Assembly: GCA_021813905.1 (NCBI GenBank)
Contig: JAKAJH010000026.1
Coordinates: 1 to 46,701, forward strand
DNA from: Bacteroidota bacterium
GTDB taxonomy: Bacteria > Bacteroidota > Ignavibacteria > UBA10030
Direction: 5' to 3'
DNA: 46,701 bases
Below are positions 1 through 8,353 of this stretch, piece after piece. The notes under the pieces were generated by a model. That model was not told the DNA's origin and did no database searches. It saw nothing but the letters and a program-made list of their open reading frames with translations. Position 1 is the stretch's first letter. The number at the start of each line of letters is the position of its first letter. Both the position numbers and the translations under genes were made by a program.

Positions 1-1
1 C

Positions 2-643
2 GCCGCGGGCATCGCGCCTGAGGTCGGCAATCCGCTGACGGCCATCTCATCGCTCGTGCAGGTCATCCAGCGGACCAGCGCCGACGACTTTGCGAAGGAA
101 AAGCTGGAACTGATCCACAGTCAGGTCAATCGCATCACCCGCATCATCCGCGAGCTGGTGGACTATTCGCGGCCCTCCACGCATATCTCCAAGGATACCG
201 ACATCAACCGTGTGGTGCACGAGGCGCTGAATATCGTGCAGTACGGAAAGAAGGTAAAGGACATCGTCTTCGCGCTCGACCTGGCGCCCGACCTGCCGCA
301 TGTCTCGGTGGTTCCGGATCAGGTGGTGCAGGTGTTCATCAACATTCTGATGAACGCGGTGGATGCGCTTGAAGGAAGGGCCGGACGCATCGCGGTCGCC
401 AGTTCATTCACTGACAGTCAGATCCATGTCGTGGTGCGGGACTCGGGCCGCGGCATCTCGCCCGCGGAGCTGGAAAAGATCTTTGAGCCGTTCTACACCA
501 CCAAGGCGACGGGGCAGGGCACCGGTCTCGGGCTGTGGGTCAGTTACGGCATTGTGAAGAGCTTCGGCGGCGACATCTTTGTCGAGAGCGCTCCCGGCGA
601 CGGGAGCGTGTTTACGGTCATGTTTCCGAGGAAAGGGCGGTAG
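2..643 (+). CDS. Sensor histidine kinase, C-terminal part (cut by window start)
   Basis: The reading frame is open from the first bases, so the N-terminal sensor part lies outside the window. What remains is a dimerisation/phosphoacceptor helix followed by an HATPase domain. The N box (NILMNAVDAL), G1 box (DSGRGIS), F box (FEPFYTTK) and G2 box (GTGLGLW) are all present. In the first helix the sequence reads GIAPEVGNPLTAI, where the family has GIAHEVGNPL, so the phosphoacceptor His is replaced by Pro (codon cct, bases 17-19). The stop codon is followed directly by the ATG of the NtrC-type regulator, so the two are cotranscribed and form a two-component pair. The kinase fold is certain; whether it can autophosphorylate is not. 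Confidence 0.9.
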   Translation, partial: AAGIAPEVGNPLTAISSLVQVIQRTSADDFAKEKLELIHSQVNRITRIIRELVDYSRPSTHISKDTDINRVVHEALNIVQYGKKVKDIVFALDLAPDLPHVSVVPDQVVQVFINILMNAVDALEGRAGRIAVASSFTDSQIHVVVRDSGRGISPAELEKIFEPFYTTKATGQGTGLGLWVSYGIVKSFGGDIFVESAPGDGSVFTVMFPRKGR

Positions 644-2011
644 ATGGCGCAGCGCATTCTGGTCGCAGACGATGAGCAGATCATTCGCGAGTCGCTCTCG
701 TTCATTCTGAAGAAGGAAGGATATACGGTGGAGGAGGCGGCGCACGGGCGTGATGCGCTTGCGCGGCACGAGGCGAGTCCGTTCGACATCATCATCACCG
801 ATATCGAAATGCCCGAGATGAAAGGGGTGGACCTGCTCCGGCAGGTGCGCCAGCGGACGCCGCAGACGCTCGTGATCATCGTGACCGCATTCGCGTCCGT
901 CGAAACGGCCATCCAGGCGCTGCGCGAAGGAGCCGCCGACTATATCCTCAAACCCGTCAACTTCGACGACCTGCTGTACCGGGTCAAGAAGCTTCTGGAG
1001 TACCGCTCGCTGGCGGTCGAGAACTCCCTGCTGCGGCAGGAGCTGCAGCGCACGTATGACTTTGAACAGATCGTCGGACAGAGCGCGCCGATGAACCGCA
1101 TTTTCCAGGTGATCCGTCGCGTCGCGACGAGCGATGGCACCGTCCTCATCACCGGCAAGAGCGGCACCGGCAAGGAACTGGTGGCCCGGGCGATTCACTA
1201 CAACAGCGGCCGGCGCGAGAAGCGGTTCGTGCCGATCAACTGCGGCGCCATTGTGGATACGCTGTTCGAGAGCGAACTGTTCGGCCACAAACGCGGCTCG
1301 TTCACCGGCGCCACGATGGACAAGGAAGGTCTGCTGAAAGTGGCGGACGGAGGGACGGTGTTTCTCGACGAAGTGAGCGAGATCCCGCTCGCGCTGCAGG
1401 TGAAGCTGCTGCGCGCGCTCGAGCAGAAGGAGATCACGCCGGTCGGCATGACCGAGGCCATCTCCATCGACGTGCGCATCATCGCGGCCACGAACAAGGA
1501 TCTGCGGAAGGAAGTGGAGCAGGGGCGCTTCCGGGACGATCTGTTCTACCGGCTGAATGTCGTTGAGATTCAGCTCCCGTCGCTGCAGGAACGGCGCGAC
1601 GATATTCCGGTGCTGGCCCAGCACTTTCTGGATTCGTTCAAGCGGCAGATGAGCAAGCCGATCCAGGGCTTCACCAACGAAGCCATGCGCGCGCTCCTGC
1701 AGTATCACTGGAAGGGAGAGGTGCGCGAACTCGAGAATGTCATCGAGCGGTCCGTCATTTTCTGCGACGACGATTTCATCCAGCTGGAGCATCTGCCGGA
1801 ATACATGCGGCCGGTGGACGGATCGTCGGCATCGACTGCATCGTCCGGCGGCGGAACGCTCAAGGATGCGGTGAAGAGTTTCGAGCGTCAGTTCATCCAA
1901 CAAGCGTTGTCGGCGCACAACCAGAACAAGGAAGTCGTTGCACGCGTCCTCGGCGTCAGCCTCTCGTCACTCTATCGGAAGATCGAAGAGCTTCAGATCC
2001 CCACGAAGTAA
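644..2011 (+). CDS. NtrC-family sigma-54-dependent response regulator
   Basis: A 455-residue protein with the classic three-domain order. The receiver domain has the acidic pair D9/D10 and phosphoacceptor D53. The AAA+ sigma-54 activator domain has Walker A GKSGTGK at 171-177, the sigma-54 contact loop GSFTGA at 218-223 (usually GAFTGA) and Walker B FLDE at 240-243. A Fis-type helix-turn-helix ends the protein (about 415-450). It should remodel the sigma-54 holoenzyme at target promoters when phosphorylated. It follows the kinase with no gap. A near-consensus sigma-54 promoter lies 140 bases downstream of its stop, in front of a small gene encoding a copy-like version of its own DNA-binding domain, so local targets are likely. 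The hydrogenase operon downstream is a plausible but unproven target. Confidence 0.95.
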   Translation: MAQRILVADDEQIIRESLSFILKKEGYTVEEAAHGRDALARHEASPFDIIITDIEMPEMKGVDLLRQVRQRTPQTLVIIVTAFASVETAIQALREGAADYILKPVNFDDLLYRVKKLLEYRSLAVENSLLRQELQRTYDFEQIVGQSAPMNRIFQVIRRVATSDGTVLITGKSGTGKELVARAIHYNSGRREKRFVPINCGAIVDTLFESELFGHKRGSFTGATMDKEGLLKVADGGTVFLDEVSEIPLALQVKLLRALEQKEITPVGMTEAISIDVRIIAATNKDLRKEVEQGRFRDDLFYRLNVVEIQLPSLQERRDDIPVLAQHFLDSFKRQMSKPIQGFTNEAMRALLQYHWKGEVRELENVIERSVIFCDDDFIQLEHLPEYMRPVDGSSASTASSGGGTLKDAVKSFERQFIQQALSAHNQNKEVVARVLGVSLSSLYRKIEELQIPTK

Positions 2012-2084
2012 TTCACCCTGTAAATCCGCGATTCTGTTCTGATTTGTGGGAAATGCGGATTCCGTCGATTCCCATTTCTAGCAA

Positions 2085-2092
2085 GCACGTGC
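2085..2092. promoter_or_regulatory. Candidate activator-binding palindrome
   Basis: GCACGTGC is a perfect 8-base palindrome. Its centre lies about 90 bases upstream of the start expected from the sigma-54 promoter at 2154, the distance at which NtrC-type activators usually bind. An imperfect dyad, GAAATG (2050-2055) and CATTTC (2073-2078), lies just before it. Position and symmetry are the only evidence. Confidence 0.3.
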
Positions 2093-2153
2093 ATTTTCGA
2101 AATACCCCCTCGCTGATTATCAAGTATTTCCCTCATCGATCCTCGTCGGCGGC

Positions 2154-2169
2154 TGGCACGTTCCTTGCG
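2154..2169 (+). promoter_or_regulatory. Sigma-54 promoter
   Basis: TGGCACG, four bases, then TTGC matches the sigma-54 consensus TGGCACGNNNNTTGCW at all core bases (GG at -24, GC at -12); only the last base is off. It lies between the stop of the NtrC-type regulator and the small Fis-like gene. It also rules out the upstream TTG codon at 2165 as a start, because that codon lies inside the -12 element. Confidence 0.85.
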
Positions 2170-2203
2170 GCCGGCAAGGAATCACGATTCGATTCCGAAC
2201 GCC

Positions 2204-2464
2204 ATGACCACAACTGAACAAACGATCATTGTCGCGCCGCCGGTACTGCCGAACGGAACGCGTTCGCTGAAAGAAGCTGTCCGCGTCTTTGAGCGGAACG
2301 TGATCATGGACGAACTGCAACGCAACAATTTTGACAAACGCCGGGTCGCGAAGTTGCTCGGGATCAGCATCTCGTCGCTCTATCGCAAGCTCGCGGAGCT
2401 GTCGATCGAAGACCGGGAGAGCGAGCTGGCGGAGTCGCCCGATTCCGGGGGAGTCATACAATGA
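2204..2464 (+). CDS. Stand-alone Fis-type DNA-binding protein
   Basis: An 86-residue protein that is almost entirely a Fis/NtrC C-terminal helix-turn-helix. Its core (LKEAVRVFER...RVAKLLGISISSLYRKL) aligns along its length with the end of the regulator at 644-2011 (LKDAVKSFER...VVARVLGVSLSSLYRKI), but it has no receiver or AAA+ domain. It could bind the same or related sites and so compete with or assist the full-length activator; this is inference. The ATG at 2204 is chosen because the sigma-54 promoter at 2154-2169 excludes the earlier TTG. No strong ribosome-binding site is visible. Its stop overlaps the next ATG by four bases (ATGA), indicating translational coupling. Confidence 0.8.
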   Translation: MTTTEQTIIVAPPVLPNGTRSLKEAVRVFERNVIMDELQRNNFDKRRVAKLLGISISSLYRKLAELSIEDRESELAESPDSGGVIQ

Positions 2465-2652
2465 AGATCCGCTGGTGGATGGTGGGGTCGCTGGCCCTCG
2501 TCGTGGGCGGCATTCTGCTCGTCGGACGCGTTCTGAGTGTGCGGGAGCGTGCCCTGCACTTTGTGGACGGCGACGGTGAAGAGAAGAATTTCGGAGCGTT
2601 TCCGCCGGACATTCCGGAAACGGAGTTCGACGGCGCTGACTTTCTCACGTGA
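2461..2652 (+). CDS. Single-helix membrane microprotein, unknown function
   Basis: A 63-residue protein with a basic N-terminus (MKIRWW), one hydrophobic segment (about residues 7-24) and an acidic soluble tail rich in Asp and Glu. The predicted topology is N-in with the tail outside, or an uncleaved signal anchor. I do not recognise the family. It overlaps the preceding Fis-like gene by four bases and is followed by a receiver-like gene, so it belongs to the same sigma-54-driven unit. It may link the membrane to the regulators on either side, but nothing in the sequence proves it. Confidence 0.6.
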   Translation: MKIRWWMVGSLALVVGGILLVGRVLSVRERALHFVDGDGEEKNFGAFPPDIPETEFDGADFLT

Positions 2653-2699
2653 AAGCCTCACGCGTCGGATCTCTCGCGAATCACGCCGGGAGCGTCCGC

Positions 2700-3122
2700 A
2701 TGAATAATATCCCGGTACCCTTGCCGCGCACACACTCATCGGCCTCCCCGCGCCCGGCGCTTCGCCGTAAGCGAGTGCTTGTCTTCAGCCCGGACGCGGA
2801 CTTGGCGCGCTTTCTGATCCTGAACCTTGAGGATCGGTACGAGATCGCGCGTGAACACACGCTCCAGGATTTTGAACATGCGATTCACTCGATGGCGCCT
2901 GATCTGGTGCTCATCGATCTGTACACCTTCTCGGCGGATGTGCTGAAGCAGCTGGACATCGTCCGCCGCAACGCCGTGTCGGTTCCCATTATCGTCTTAC
3001 GCGCCTACGTGTCTCTCTCCTCCGATATGAACCAGTTGATTGAAGAACTGGCGGATCACATCTTCTACAAACCGGTGGACGTGGAGCTCATCACACAGGC
3101 GATTGAGGATCGATTGGAGTGA
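2700..3122 (+). CDS. Receiver-like (CheY-fold) protein
   Basis: A 140-residue protein with a 30-residue Pro/Ser-rich start and then a single receiver-like domain. Visible landmarks are an acidic pair (D32, D34 in FSPDAD), a candidate phosphoacceptor D73 (LVLIDLY) and the conserved Lys K124 (FYKPVD). The Thr/Ser switch position after strand 4 reads LRAY, so the standard switch residue looks lost. There is no output domain. ATG 2700 has GGGAG seven bases upstream. A GTG at 2649 overlaps the previous stop and would add 17 residues. It is the last gene of the small sigma-54 unit and lies directly before the hydrogenase operon. Confidence 0.7.
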   Translation: MNNIPVPLPRTHSSASPRPALRRKRVLVFSPDADLARFLILNLEDRYEIAREHTLQDFEHAIHSMAPDLVLIDLYTFSADVLKQLDIVRRNAVSVPIIVLRAYVSLSSDMNQLIEELADHIFYKPVDVELITQAIEDRLE

Positions 3123-3271
3123 CGGTTGTGTTTGTGCGGGAGACCGATCCCGTGAGCAGGCCGAGCACCACGAGGTAGAGAGAGACAGCAACGACGCGTA
3201 CCCCGATGCGGGGCCGGATGCCGGGCCATCAGTGCCGGCGCGGTTCTCCCTCACCGAACGCAGGTACGTCC

Positions 3272-4417
3272 GTGAAGACCTTCACCCTTGAGCGCAGTGA
3301 TGTCGGCGCATTGCTGGATGCTCTCAAGCGCCGCGGCTATACCCTCCTGGGACCCACCGTCCGCGACAGCGCGATCGTCATCGATGAAATCTCCCGCGTC
3401 GAGGACCTCCCCGTCAACTGGACCGACGTGCAGTCCGGCGCCTCCTACCGCCTGAAGCGCCGGGAGGACAACGCCTTCTTCGGTTTCGCCGTCGGACCGA
3501 CTTCCTGGAAACGATTTCTGTACCCTCCGATTCAGCACCTGTTTGCCATGCTGCGCGCGGGCAAGAGCTTCGCGCTTCCGGCGGGGACAAAGGAATCCAC
3601 ACCGTCCCGCGATCCGAAAATGGCCTTCATCGGCGTCCGTCCGTGCGACGTGCACGCGCTGGCCATTCACGATCGCGTGCTTCTGGCAGGGCCATTTGTC
3701 GACCCGCTCTATCAGCTCCGGCGCAACGGGTGCTTTGTGGTCGCGGTCAACTGTACGCAGGCCGGCGGCACCTGCTTCTGCGCATCGATGAACACCGGAC
3801 CACGCGCCACGGAGGGATTCGATCTCGCCTTGACGGAACTGATCACGCACAAGCGGCACTACTTCCTGGTGGAGACCGGCTCGGATCGCGGAGAGGCCCT
3901 CTTGAAGAGCGTGCCGGTCTCCGAGGCCGGCGCTGACGAGATGAAAGAAGCGCGCGCGGCCTGTGAACAGGCGCAACGACAGATGGGGCGCAGCCTCGAC
4001 ACGAAGCAACTGCGGGAGGTGCTCTACCAGAATGCCGAACACCCGCGCTGGGATGCGATCGGCGCGCGATGCCTGACGTGCGCCAATTGCACGATGGTGT
4101 GTCCGACCTGCTTCTGCGCGACGGTGGAAGACGTCACCGATCTTGGCGGCAGCCGGGCGGATCGGATCCGCAAATGGGATTCCTGCTTCACGCTCGATTT
4201 CTCATACATTCATGGCGGCAGTGTGCGAGCGTCGGCGAAAGCGCGCTACCGCCAGTGGATGACTCACAAGCTGGCCTCGTGGGTCGATCAGTTCGGCACG
4301 TCCGGCTGTGTCGGCTGCGGGCGCTGCATCACCTGGTGCCCGGTGGGCATCGACATCACCGAAGAAGCGCGTGCCATCCGTGAAGGACAACCAACCGAAG
4401 CACGCACCCATGCATAG
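3272..4417 (+). CDS. hydB: Group 3b [NiFe] hydrogenase, beta subunit (4Fe-4S protein)
   Basis: A 381-residue sulfhydrogenase beta subunit (HydB family). Two ferredoxin-type [4Fe-4S] motifs lie in the C-terminal third: C267, C270, C273, C277 ([12 protein letters not shown]) and C346, C349, C352, C356 ([12 protein letters not shown]). It passes electrons between the hydrogenase heterodimer and the flavin subunit HydG. GTG 3272 is preferred because the family similarity begins there (KTFTLE) and an AGG-containing site lies about eight bases upstream. An ATG at 3206 is in frame but would add a low-complexity extension. It heads the operon; I see no convincing promoter in the 150 bases before it. 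Confidence 0.9.
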   Translation: MKTFTLERSDVGALLDALKRRGYTLLGPTVRDSAIVIDEISRVEDLPVNWTDVQSGASYRLKRREDNAFFGFAVGPTSWKRFLYPPIQHLFAMLRAGKSFALPAGTKESTPSRDPKMAFIGVRPCDVHALAIHDRVLLAGPFVDPLYQLRRNGCFVVAVNCTQAGGTCFCASMNTGPRATEGFDLALTELITHKRHYFLVETGSDRGEALLKSVPVSEAGADEMKEARAACEQAQRQMGRSLDTKQLREVLYQNAEHPRWDAIGARCLTCANCTMVCPTCFCATVEDVTDLGGSRADRIRKWDSCFTLDFSYIHGGSVRASAKARYRQWMTHKLASWVDQFGTSGCVGCGRCITWCPVGIDITEEARAIREGQPTEARTHA

Positions 4418-4432
4418 GCGGAGGAGCACCCC

Positions 4433-4894
4433 ATGGAGAACCTCGAACACATTCTCGGCGAACACCCCTTCTTCCAGGGCCTGAAGCACGAGCACCTGCA
4501 TCTGCTGGTGGGGTGCGCGTCCAATGTCCGCTTCGATGCCGGGCAGTATATCCTTCGCGAAGGAGCGGAGGCCAATACCTTCTACCTGGTGCGGTTCGGA
4601 AAGGTCGCGCTGGAAATGGGGACTCCCAACAAGGGACCGATGATCATCGAGACGATCGGCGAGGGGGATCTGCTCGGATGGTCGTGGCTCGTGCCACCGT
4701 ACACGTGGCACTTCGATGCGCGAGCCATGGAACTGACCCGGGCCATCTCCATTGACGGAAAATGCCTGCGCCGAAAGATCGACAACGATCACGAACTGGG
4801 GTACGAATTTCTGCGCCGGTTCTCGGACCTGATGGTGAAACGATTCGATGCCACGCGTCTCCAACTGATGGACGTCTATGGAAACCGCGCCTGA
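4433..4894 (+). CDS. Cyclic-nucleotide-binding-domain protein in hydrogenase operon
   Basis: A 153-residue protein with one cNMP-binding (Crp-type) beta-roll domain (about residues 10-125) and a C-terminal helix, but no helix-turn-helix, so it is not a Crp-type transcription factor. Its phosphate-binding cassette region reads [15 protein letters not shown], without the Arg-Ala-Thr signature of true cAMP binders. A strong site (GGAGG at 4421) precedes ATG 4433. Its end overlaps the hydG start by 17 bases. Such genes are known inside group 3b hydrogenase operons. A role in controlling or assembling the enzyme is inferred from context. Confidence 0.85.
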   Translation: MENLEHILGEHPFFQGLKHEHLHLLVGCASNVRFDAGQYILREGAEANTFYLVRFGKVALEMGTPNKGPMIIETIGEGDLLGWSWLVPPYTWHFDARAMELTRAISIDGKCLRRKIDNDHELGYEFLRRFSDLMVKRFDATRLQLMDVYGNRA

Positions 4895-5747
4895 CCTGCA
4901 ATCGATCAGCGCCGAGGCGGCCCTGAGTCCGATGCTTCCGCGTCCGTTCGTGATCAAACGGGTGCGGCGGGAGACAGAAGATACGTTCACCCTGGAGCTC
5001 GAACCGACGGGAAGAGACGACGGATTCTCGTTCACGCCCGGACAATTCAACATGGTGTACGTCTTCGGCGTCGGCGAGATCCCGATCTCAATCAGCGGCG
5101 ATCCGGCCCGGCCCACCACGCTGATTCACACGACCCGCGCGGTGGGGACCGTGACCAAGGCCATGGATAAGCTGCGCCGGGGAGACACGCTCGGCATTCG
5201 CGGTCCGTACGGCAGTCCGTGGCCGCTGGACAAAGCCGTCGGGAGGGATGTGGTGTTTGTTGCCGGCGGCATCGGTCTTGCCCCGCTGCGTCCGGCGCTG
5301 TACCACGTCGTCTCGAACCGGGAACGATTCGGCAAGGTGGTGCTGCTCTACGGCACCCGGAGCCCGGCGGATATTCTGTTCCGTGAAGAACTGGAGACCT
5401 GGCGCGCCCGTTTCGATCTGGATGTGTACGTCACGGTCGATCGCGCGATGAGCGGATGGCGCGGCAACGTCGGCGTCGTCACGACGATGATCCCGAAAGC
5501 GCCCTTCGATCCGCGCAACGCCGTCGCGATGGTCTGCGGACCGGAGATCATGATGCGATTCACGGCCGCCGAGATGATCAAGCGCGGCGTCGACATCCGG
5601 GATGTCTCCGTCTCGCTGGAACGGAACATGAAATGCGGCATCGGACTGTGCGGCCATTGCCAATTCGGGCCCGTCTTCGTCTGCAAGGACGGTCCGGTGT
5701 TCCCGTACGCGCAGGTCCGGGATATGCTGGTCAAGTGGGAGATCTGA
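4878..5747 (+). CDS. hydG: Group 3b [NiFe] hydrogenase, gamma subunit (FAD/NAD(P)-binding)
   Basis: A 289-residue ferredoxin-NADP reductase-type subunit. It has an FAD-binding beta barrel (about 20-110), an NAD(P)-binding fold ([13 protein letters not shown] region, about 125-235) and a C-terminal [2Fe-2S] site with C253, C258, C261 and C269. It exchanges hydride with NAD(P)H and links it to HydB and the hydrogenase core. This HydG is the sulfhydrogenase subunit, not the radical-SAM maturase of [FeFe] hydrogenases. It starts inside the preceding gene and is separated from hydD by one base, so the subunits are tightly coupled. Confidence 0.93.
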   Translation: METAPDLQSISAEAALSPMLPRPFVIKRVRRETEDTFTLELEPTGRDDGFSFTPGQFNMVYVFGVGEIPISISGDPARPTTLIHTTRAVGTVTKAMDKLRRGDTLGIRGPYGSPWPLDKAVGRDVVFVAGGIGLAPLRPALYHVVSNRERFGKVVLLYGTRSPADILFREELETWRARFDLDVYVTVDRAMSGWRGNVGVVTTMIPKAPFDPRNAVAMVCGPEIMMRFTAAEMIKRGVDIRDVSVSLERNMKCGIGLCGHCQFGPVFVCKDGPVFPYAQVRDMLVKWEI

Positions 5748-5748
5748 A

Positions 5749-6528
5749 ATGCCTCCGAAGCGAAAACCGAAGCTGGCGGTCTGGAAGTTCTCCTCCTGCG
5801 ACGGATGTCAGCTGAGCCTGCTCGACTGCGAAGACGAACTGCTGGCTGTGGCGAGCCATGTGGAGATCGCGTACTTCCTCGAAGCGACCCGCGCCGTGAC
5901 GAAAGGTCCGTATGACATCTCGCTGGTCGAAGGATCCATCACGACGCCGCATGATGCGGAACGCATCCATCAGGTGCGCCGCCAGTCCAGGACGCTGATC
6001 ACCATCGGGGCATGCGCGACCGCCGGCGGCATTCAGGCGCTGCGCAACTTCAGGGACGTACGGCAGTTTATCAGCGCCGTGTACGCGAATCCCAAATACA
6101 TCGAGACGCTGAACAAGTCGACGCCGATCGCCGACCACGTGTTCGTCGATTTCGAGCTGCGCGGATGTCCCGTCAGCAAATACCAGCTGGTCGAAGTCGT
6201 GAACGCGTTCCTCAACGGACGCAAGCCGAATACGCCCTCGTACGCAGTGTGTGTCGAGTGCAAACGACGCGGCATCACGTGCGGCCTCGTGGCGCACGGA
6301 CCGACCTGCCTGGGACCCGTCACCCAGGCGGGGTGCAACGCCCTGTGTCCGTCGTATCATCGGGGGTGCTTCGGCTGCTTCGGTCCCAAGGAGACGCCCA
6401 ACACTTCTTCTCTTGCCGGTTCCTGGATCGGTCTCGGCGTCCGTGAGGACGAGCTGGTGCGGCTGTTCCGGGGATTCAACGCATACGCGGAAGCCTTCCG
6501 GAAAGAGAGCGAAGCGCATGAAAAGTAA
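5749..6528 (+). CDS. hydD: Group 3b [NiFe] hydrogenase, delta (small) subunit
   Basis: A 259-residue small subunit of the NADH:ubiquinone oxidoreductase 20 kDa type. The proximal-cluster pair C17/C20 (SSCDGCQLS) is followed by ligands in the GACAT and GCPVSKYQ regions and a Cys-rich C-terminal segment (about 165-215) that should bind the further [4Fe-4S] clusters. There is no Tat signal, which fits a soluble cytoplasmic group 3 enzyme. Its end overlaps the start of hydA by 11 bases. Confidence 0.93.
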   Translation: MPPKRKPKLAVWKFSSCDGCQLSLLDCEDELLAVASHVEIAYFLEATRAVTKGPYDISLVEGSITTPHDAERIHQVRRQSRTLITIGACATAGGIQALRNFRDVRQFISAVYANPKYIETLNKSTPIADHVFVDFELRGCPVSKYQLVEVVNAFLNGRKPNTPSYAVCVECKRRGITCGLVAHGPTCLGPVTQAGCNALCPSYHRGCFGCFGPKETPNTSSLAGSWIGLGVREDELVRLFRGFNAYAEAFRKESEAHEK

Positions 6529-7804
6529 GACTGTAAAGATCGACGCCCTGGCCCGTGTCGAGGGAGAGGGGGGATTGACGGTGAAGATCGCCGGCGGCAA
6601 TGTGACGGACGTGAAGTTCACTCTTTACGAACCGCCGCGGTTCTTCGAAGCATTTCTGCGCGGGCGGCTTTATGCAGAGGCGCCCGACATTACCGCCCGC
6701 ATTTGCGGCATCTGTCCGGTCGCGTATCAGATGAGCTCCGTGCACGCCATGGAACACGCATTCGGTGTCACGGTGGACGGTCCGCTGCGCGCCCTGCGGC
6801 GTCTGCTCTACTGCGGGGAATGGATCGAAAGCCACGCCCTGCATGTCTATCTGCTGCACGCGCCGGACTTTCTCGGGTACGAGGATGCACTGCGGATGGC
6901 GAAGGATCACGGGCCCGTCGTCCGGCAGGCGCTGACGCTCAAGAAGATCGGCAACGACATCGTCACGCTCATCGGCGGACGGGAGATCCATCCGATCAAC
7001 GTCCGCGTCGGCGGATTCTACAGGCTTCCGACGAAGCAGGAGCTCCAGGGGCTGGTCGAGCGGTTGAAGTGGGCCGTGGACGCGTCGCTGCAGATGGTGA
7101 CGTTCACCGCTCAGCTTCCGTTTCCCGACTTTGAACGGGACTACGAGTTCGTCTCGCTGCGCCATGAGAAAGAGTATCCCTTCAACGAAGGGCGGATCGT
7201 CTCGAACAAGGGTCTGAATATCACCGTGCCGGAGTACGAGCAGTTCTTCACGGAAGAGCATGTCGCGCATTCGACCGCTCTGCACTCGGTGATCCGTGAC
7301 CGGGGACCGTACCTGGTGGGACCGCTGGCGCGGTTCAATCTGAATTTCGATCTGCTCACGCCGACGGCACAGGAAGCGGCTCGCGCCGCGGGGGTTGTAC
7401 GGGGTGTACGGAATCCGTTCAAGAGCATCATCGTGCGCTCGGTGGAGACACTGTATGCGTGCGAAGAAGCGCTCCGGATCATCAAGGCCTACGAGCCGCC
7501 GGAGCGGCCGTTCGTGGATATTGAACCGCGGGTCGGCGTCGGATACGGGGCAACCGAAGCACCGCGGGGCATGCTGTACCACCGCTATACACTGAATGAC
7601 GCGGGGCTGATTCAGGACGCGAAGATCGTGCCGCCGACATCGCAGAATCAGAAAACCATTGAGCAGGATCTGCGTGAATTCGTGCCGCCCCGAATCGCGC
7701 TGTCACCCAAGAAGCTCACGTGGCAATGCGAGCAGGCCGTCCGGAACTATGATCCGTGCATTTCGTGCTCAACGCACTTTCTCCGGTTGCAGTTCGACCG
7801 GTAA
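6518..7804 (+). CDS. hydA: Group 3b [NiFe] hydrogenase, alpha (large, catalytic) subunit
   Basis: A 428-residue catalytic subunit. The four Ni-Fe ligands are the N-terminal pair C63/C66 (RICGICPV) and the C-terminal pair C414/C417 (DPCISCSTH). Eight residues follow H420, the short tail normally removed by a dedicated endopeptidase once nickel is inserted; a gene for such a protease lies at 8354. With HydB, HydG and HydD it forms a bidirectional, NADP-linked hydrogenase that in some organisms also reduces sulfur. ATG 6518 gives the usual family length and sits inside the end of hydD. A longer in-frame opening from 6251 is only read-through of the hydD region. Confidence 0.96.
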   Translation: MKSKTVKIDALARVEGEGGLTVKIAGGNVTDVKFTLYEPPRFFEAFLRGRLYAEAPDITARICGICPVAYQMSSVHAMEHAFGVTVDGPLRALRRLLYCGEWIESHALHVYLLHAPDFLGYEDALRMAKDHGPVVRQALTLKKIGNDIVTLIGGREIHPINVRVGGFYRLPTKQELQGLVERLKWAVDASLQMVTFTAQLPFPDFERDYEFVSLRHEKEYPFNEGRIVSNKGLNITVPEYEQFFTEEHVAHSTALHSVIRDRGPYLVGPLARFNLNFDLLTPTAQEAARAAGVVRGVRNPFKSIIVRSVETLYACEEALRIIKAYEPPERPFVDIEPRVGVGYGATEAPRGMLYHRYTLNDAGLIQDAKIVPPTSQNQKTIEQDLREFVPPRIALSPKKLTWQCEQAVRNYDPCISCSTHFLRLQFDR

Positions 7805-7858
7805 ATCGGTGGAACCAGCGGTCCACAATTCCACCCATGGCTCAAACGGAGGTGCATC

Positions 7859-8347
7859 ATGGCGAAAATGAAGGATCTGCTCAAGTATCTCGACAAGAAC
7901 GGCATCGCGTATCAGGTGATCGAGCACGCGACGGCGTTCTCCGCTCATGAAGTTGCGACGGTGACTCATGCGCCGGATCGCCAGCTGGCCAAGACGCTCG
8001 TCATCCGTGCCGACGACCGGTACTACATGATCGTGCTCCCCGCCGATCATCGAATGAACGATCATGCGCTCCGGGATCTCCTGGGAGCGCATCATGTCAC
8101 GCTTGTCCACGAAGAGGAGCTGAGCCAGCTCTTTCCCGACTGCGAGATCGGAGCGATGCCGCCGTTCGGCAACCTGTACGCGCTGCCGGTCGTGGTGGAC
8201 AAATCCCTGACGGAAGATGAAGAGATCCTGTTCAACGCGTGCTCGCACACCAAGTCCATCCGCATGAAGCGGGAGGACTACATCCGCCTGGTCAAGCCGT
8301 TCGTGGGAGAATTCACTCAGCCGCGGCATGCCGTAGAGGAATGGTAG
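7859..8347 (+). CDS. YbaK/EbsC-type aminoacyl-tRNA deacylase
   Basis: A 162-residue single-domain protein of the YbaK/ProX editing family. It shows the QLAKTLVI strand with the conserved Lys and the GAMPPFGN loop typical of these trans-editing deacylases, which hydrolyse mischarged aminoacyl-tRNA such as Cys- or Ala-tRNA(Pro). A strong site (GGAGGTG) precedes ATG 7859. It lies between hydA and the hydrogenase maturation protease with short gaps on both sides, so it is cotranscribed with the hydrogenase. Its substrate cannot be told from the sequence, nor whether its place in the operon is functional. Confidence 0.88.
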   Translation: MAKMKDLLKYLDKNGIAYQVIEHATAFSAHEVATVTHAPDRQLAKTLVIRADDRYYMIVLPADHRMNDHALRDLLGAHHVTLVHEEELSQLFPDCEIGAMPPFGNLYALPVVVDKSLTEDEEILFNACSHTKSIRMKREDYIRLVKPFVGEFTQPRHAVEEW

Positions 8348-8353
8348 GCGTCC

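Noticed and set aside
404-1918. Long minus-strand opening (504 codons) across the kinase and regulator genes
   Set aside because: It is the antisense shadow of two certain genes in GC-rich DNA; the product is Arg/His/Leu-rich and matches no family.
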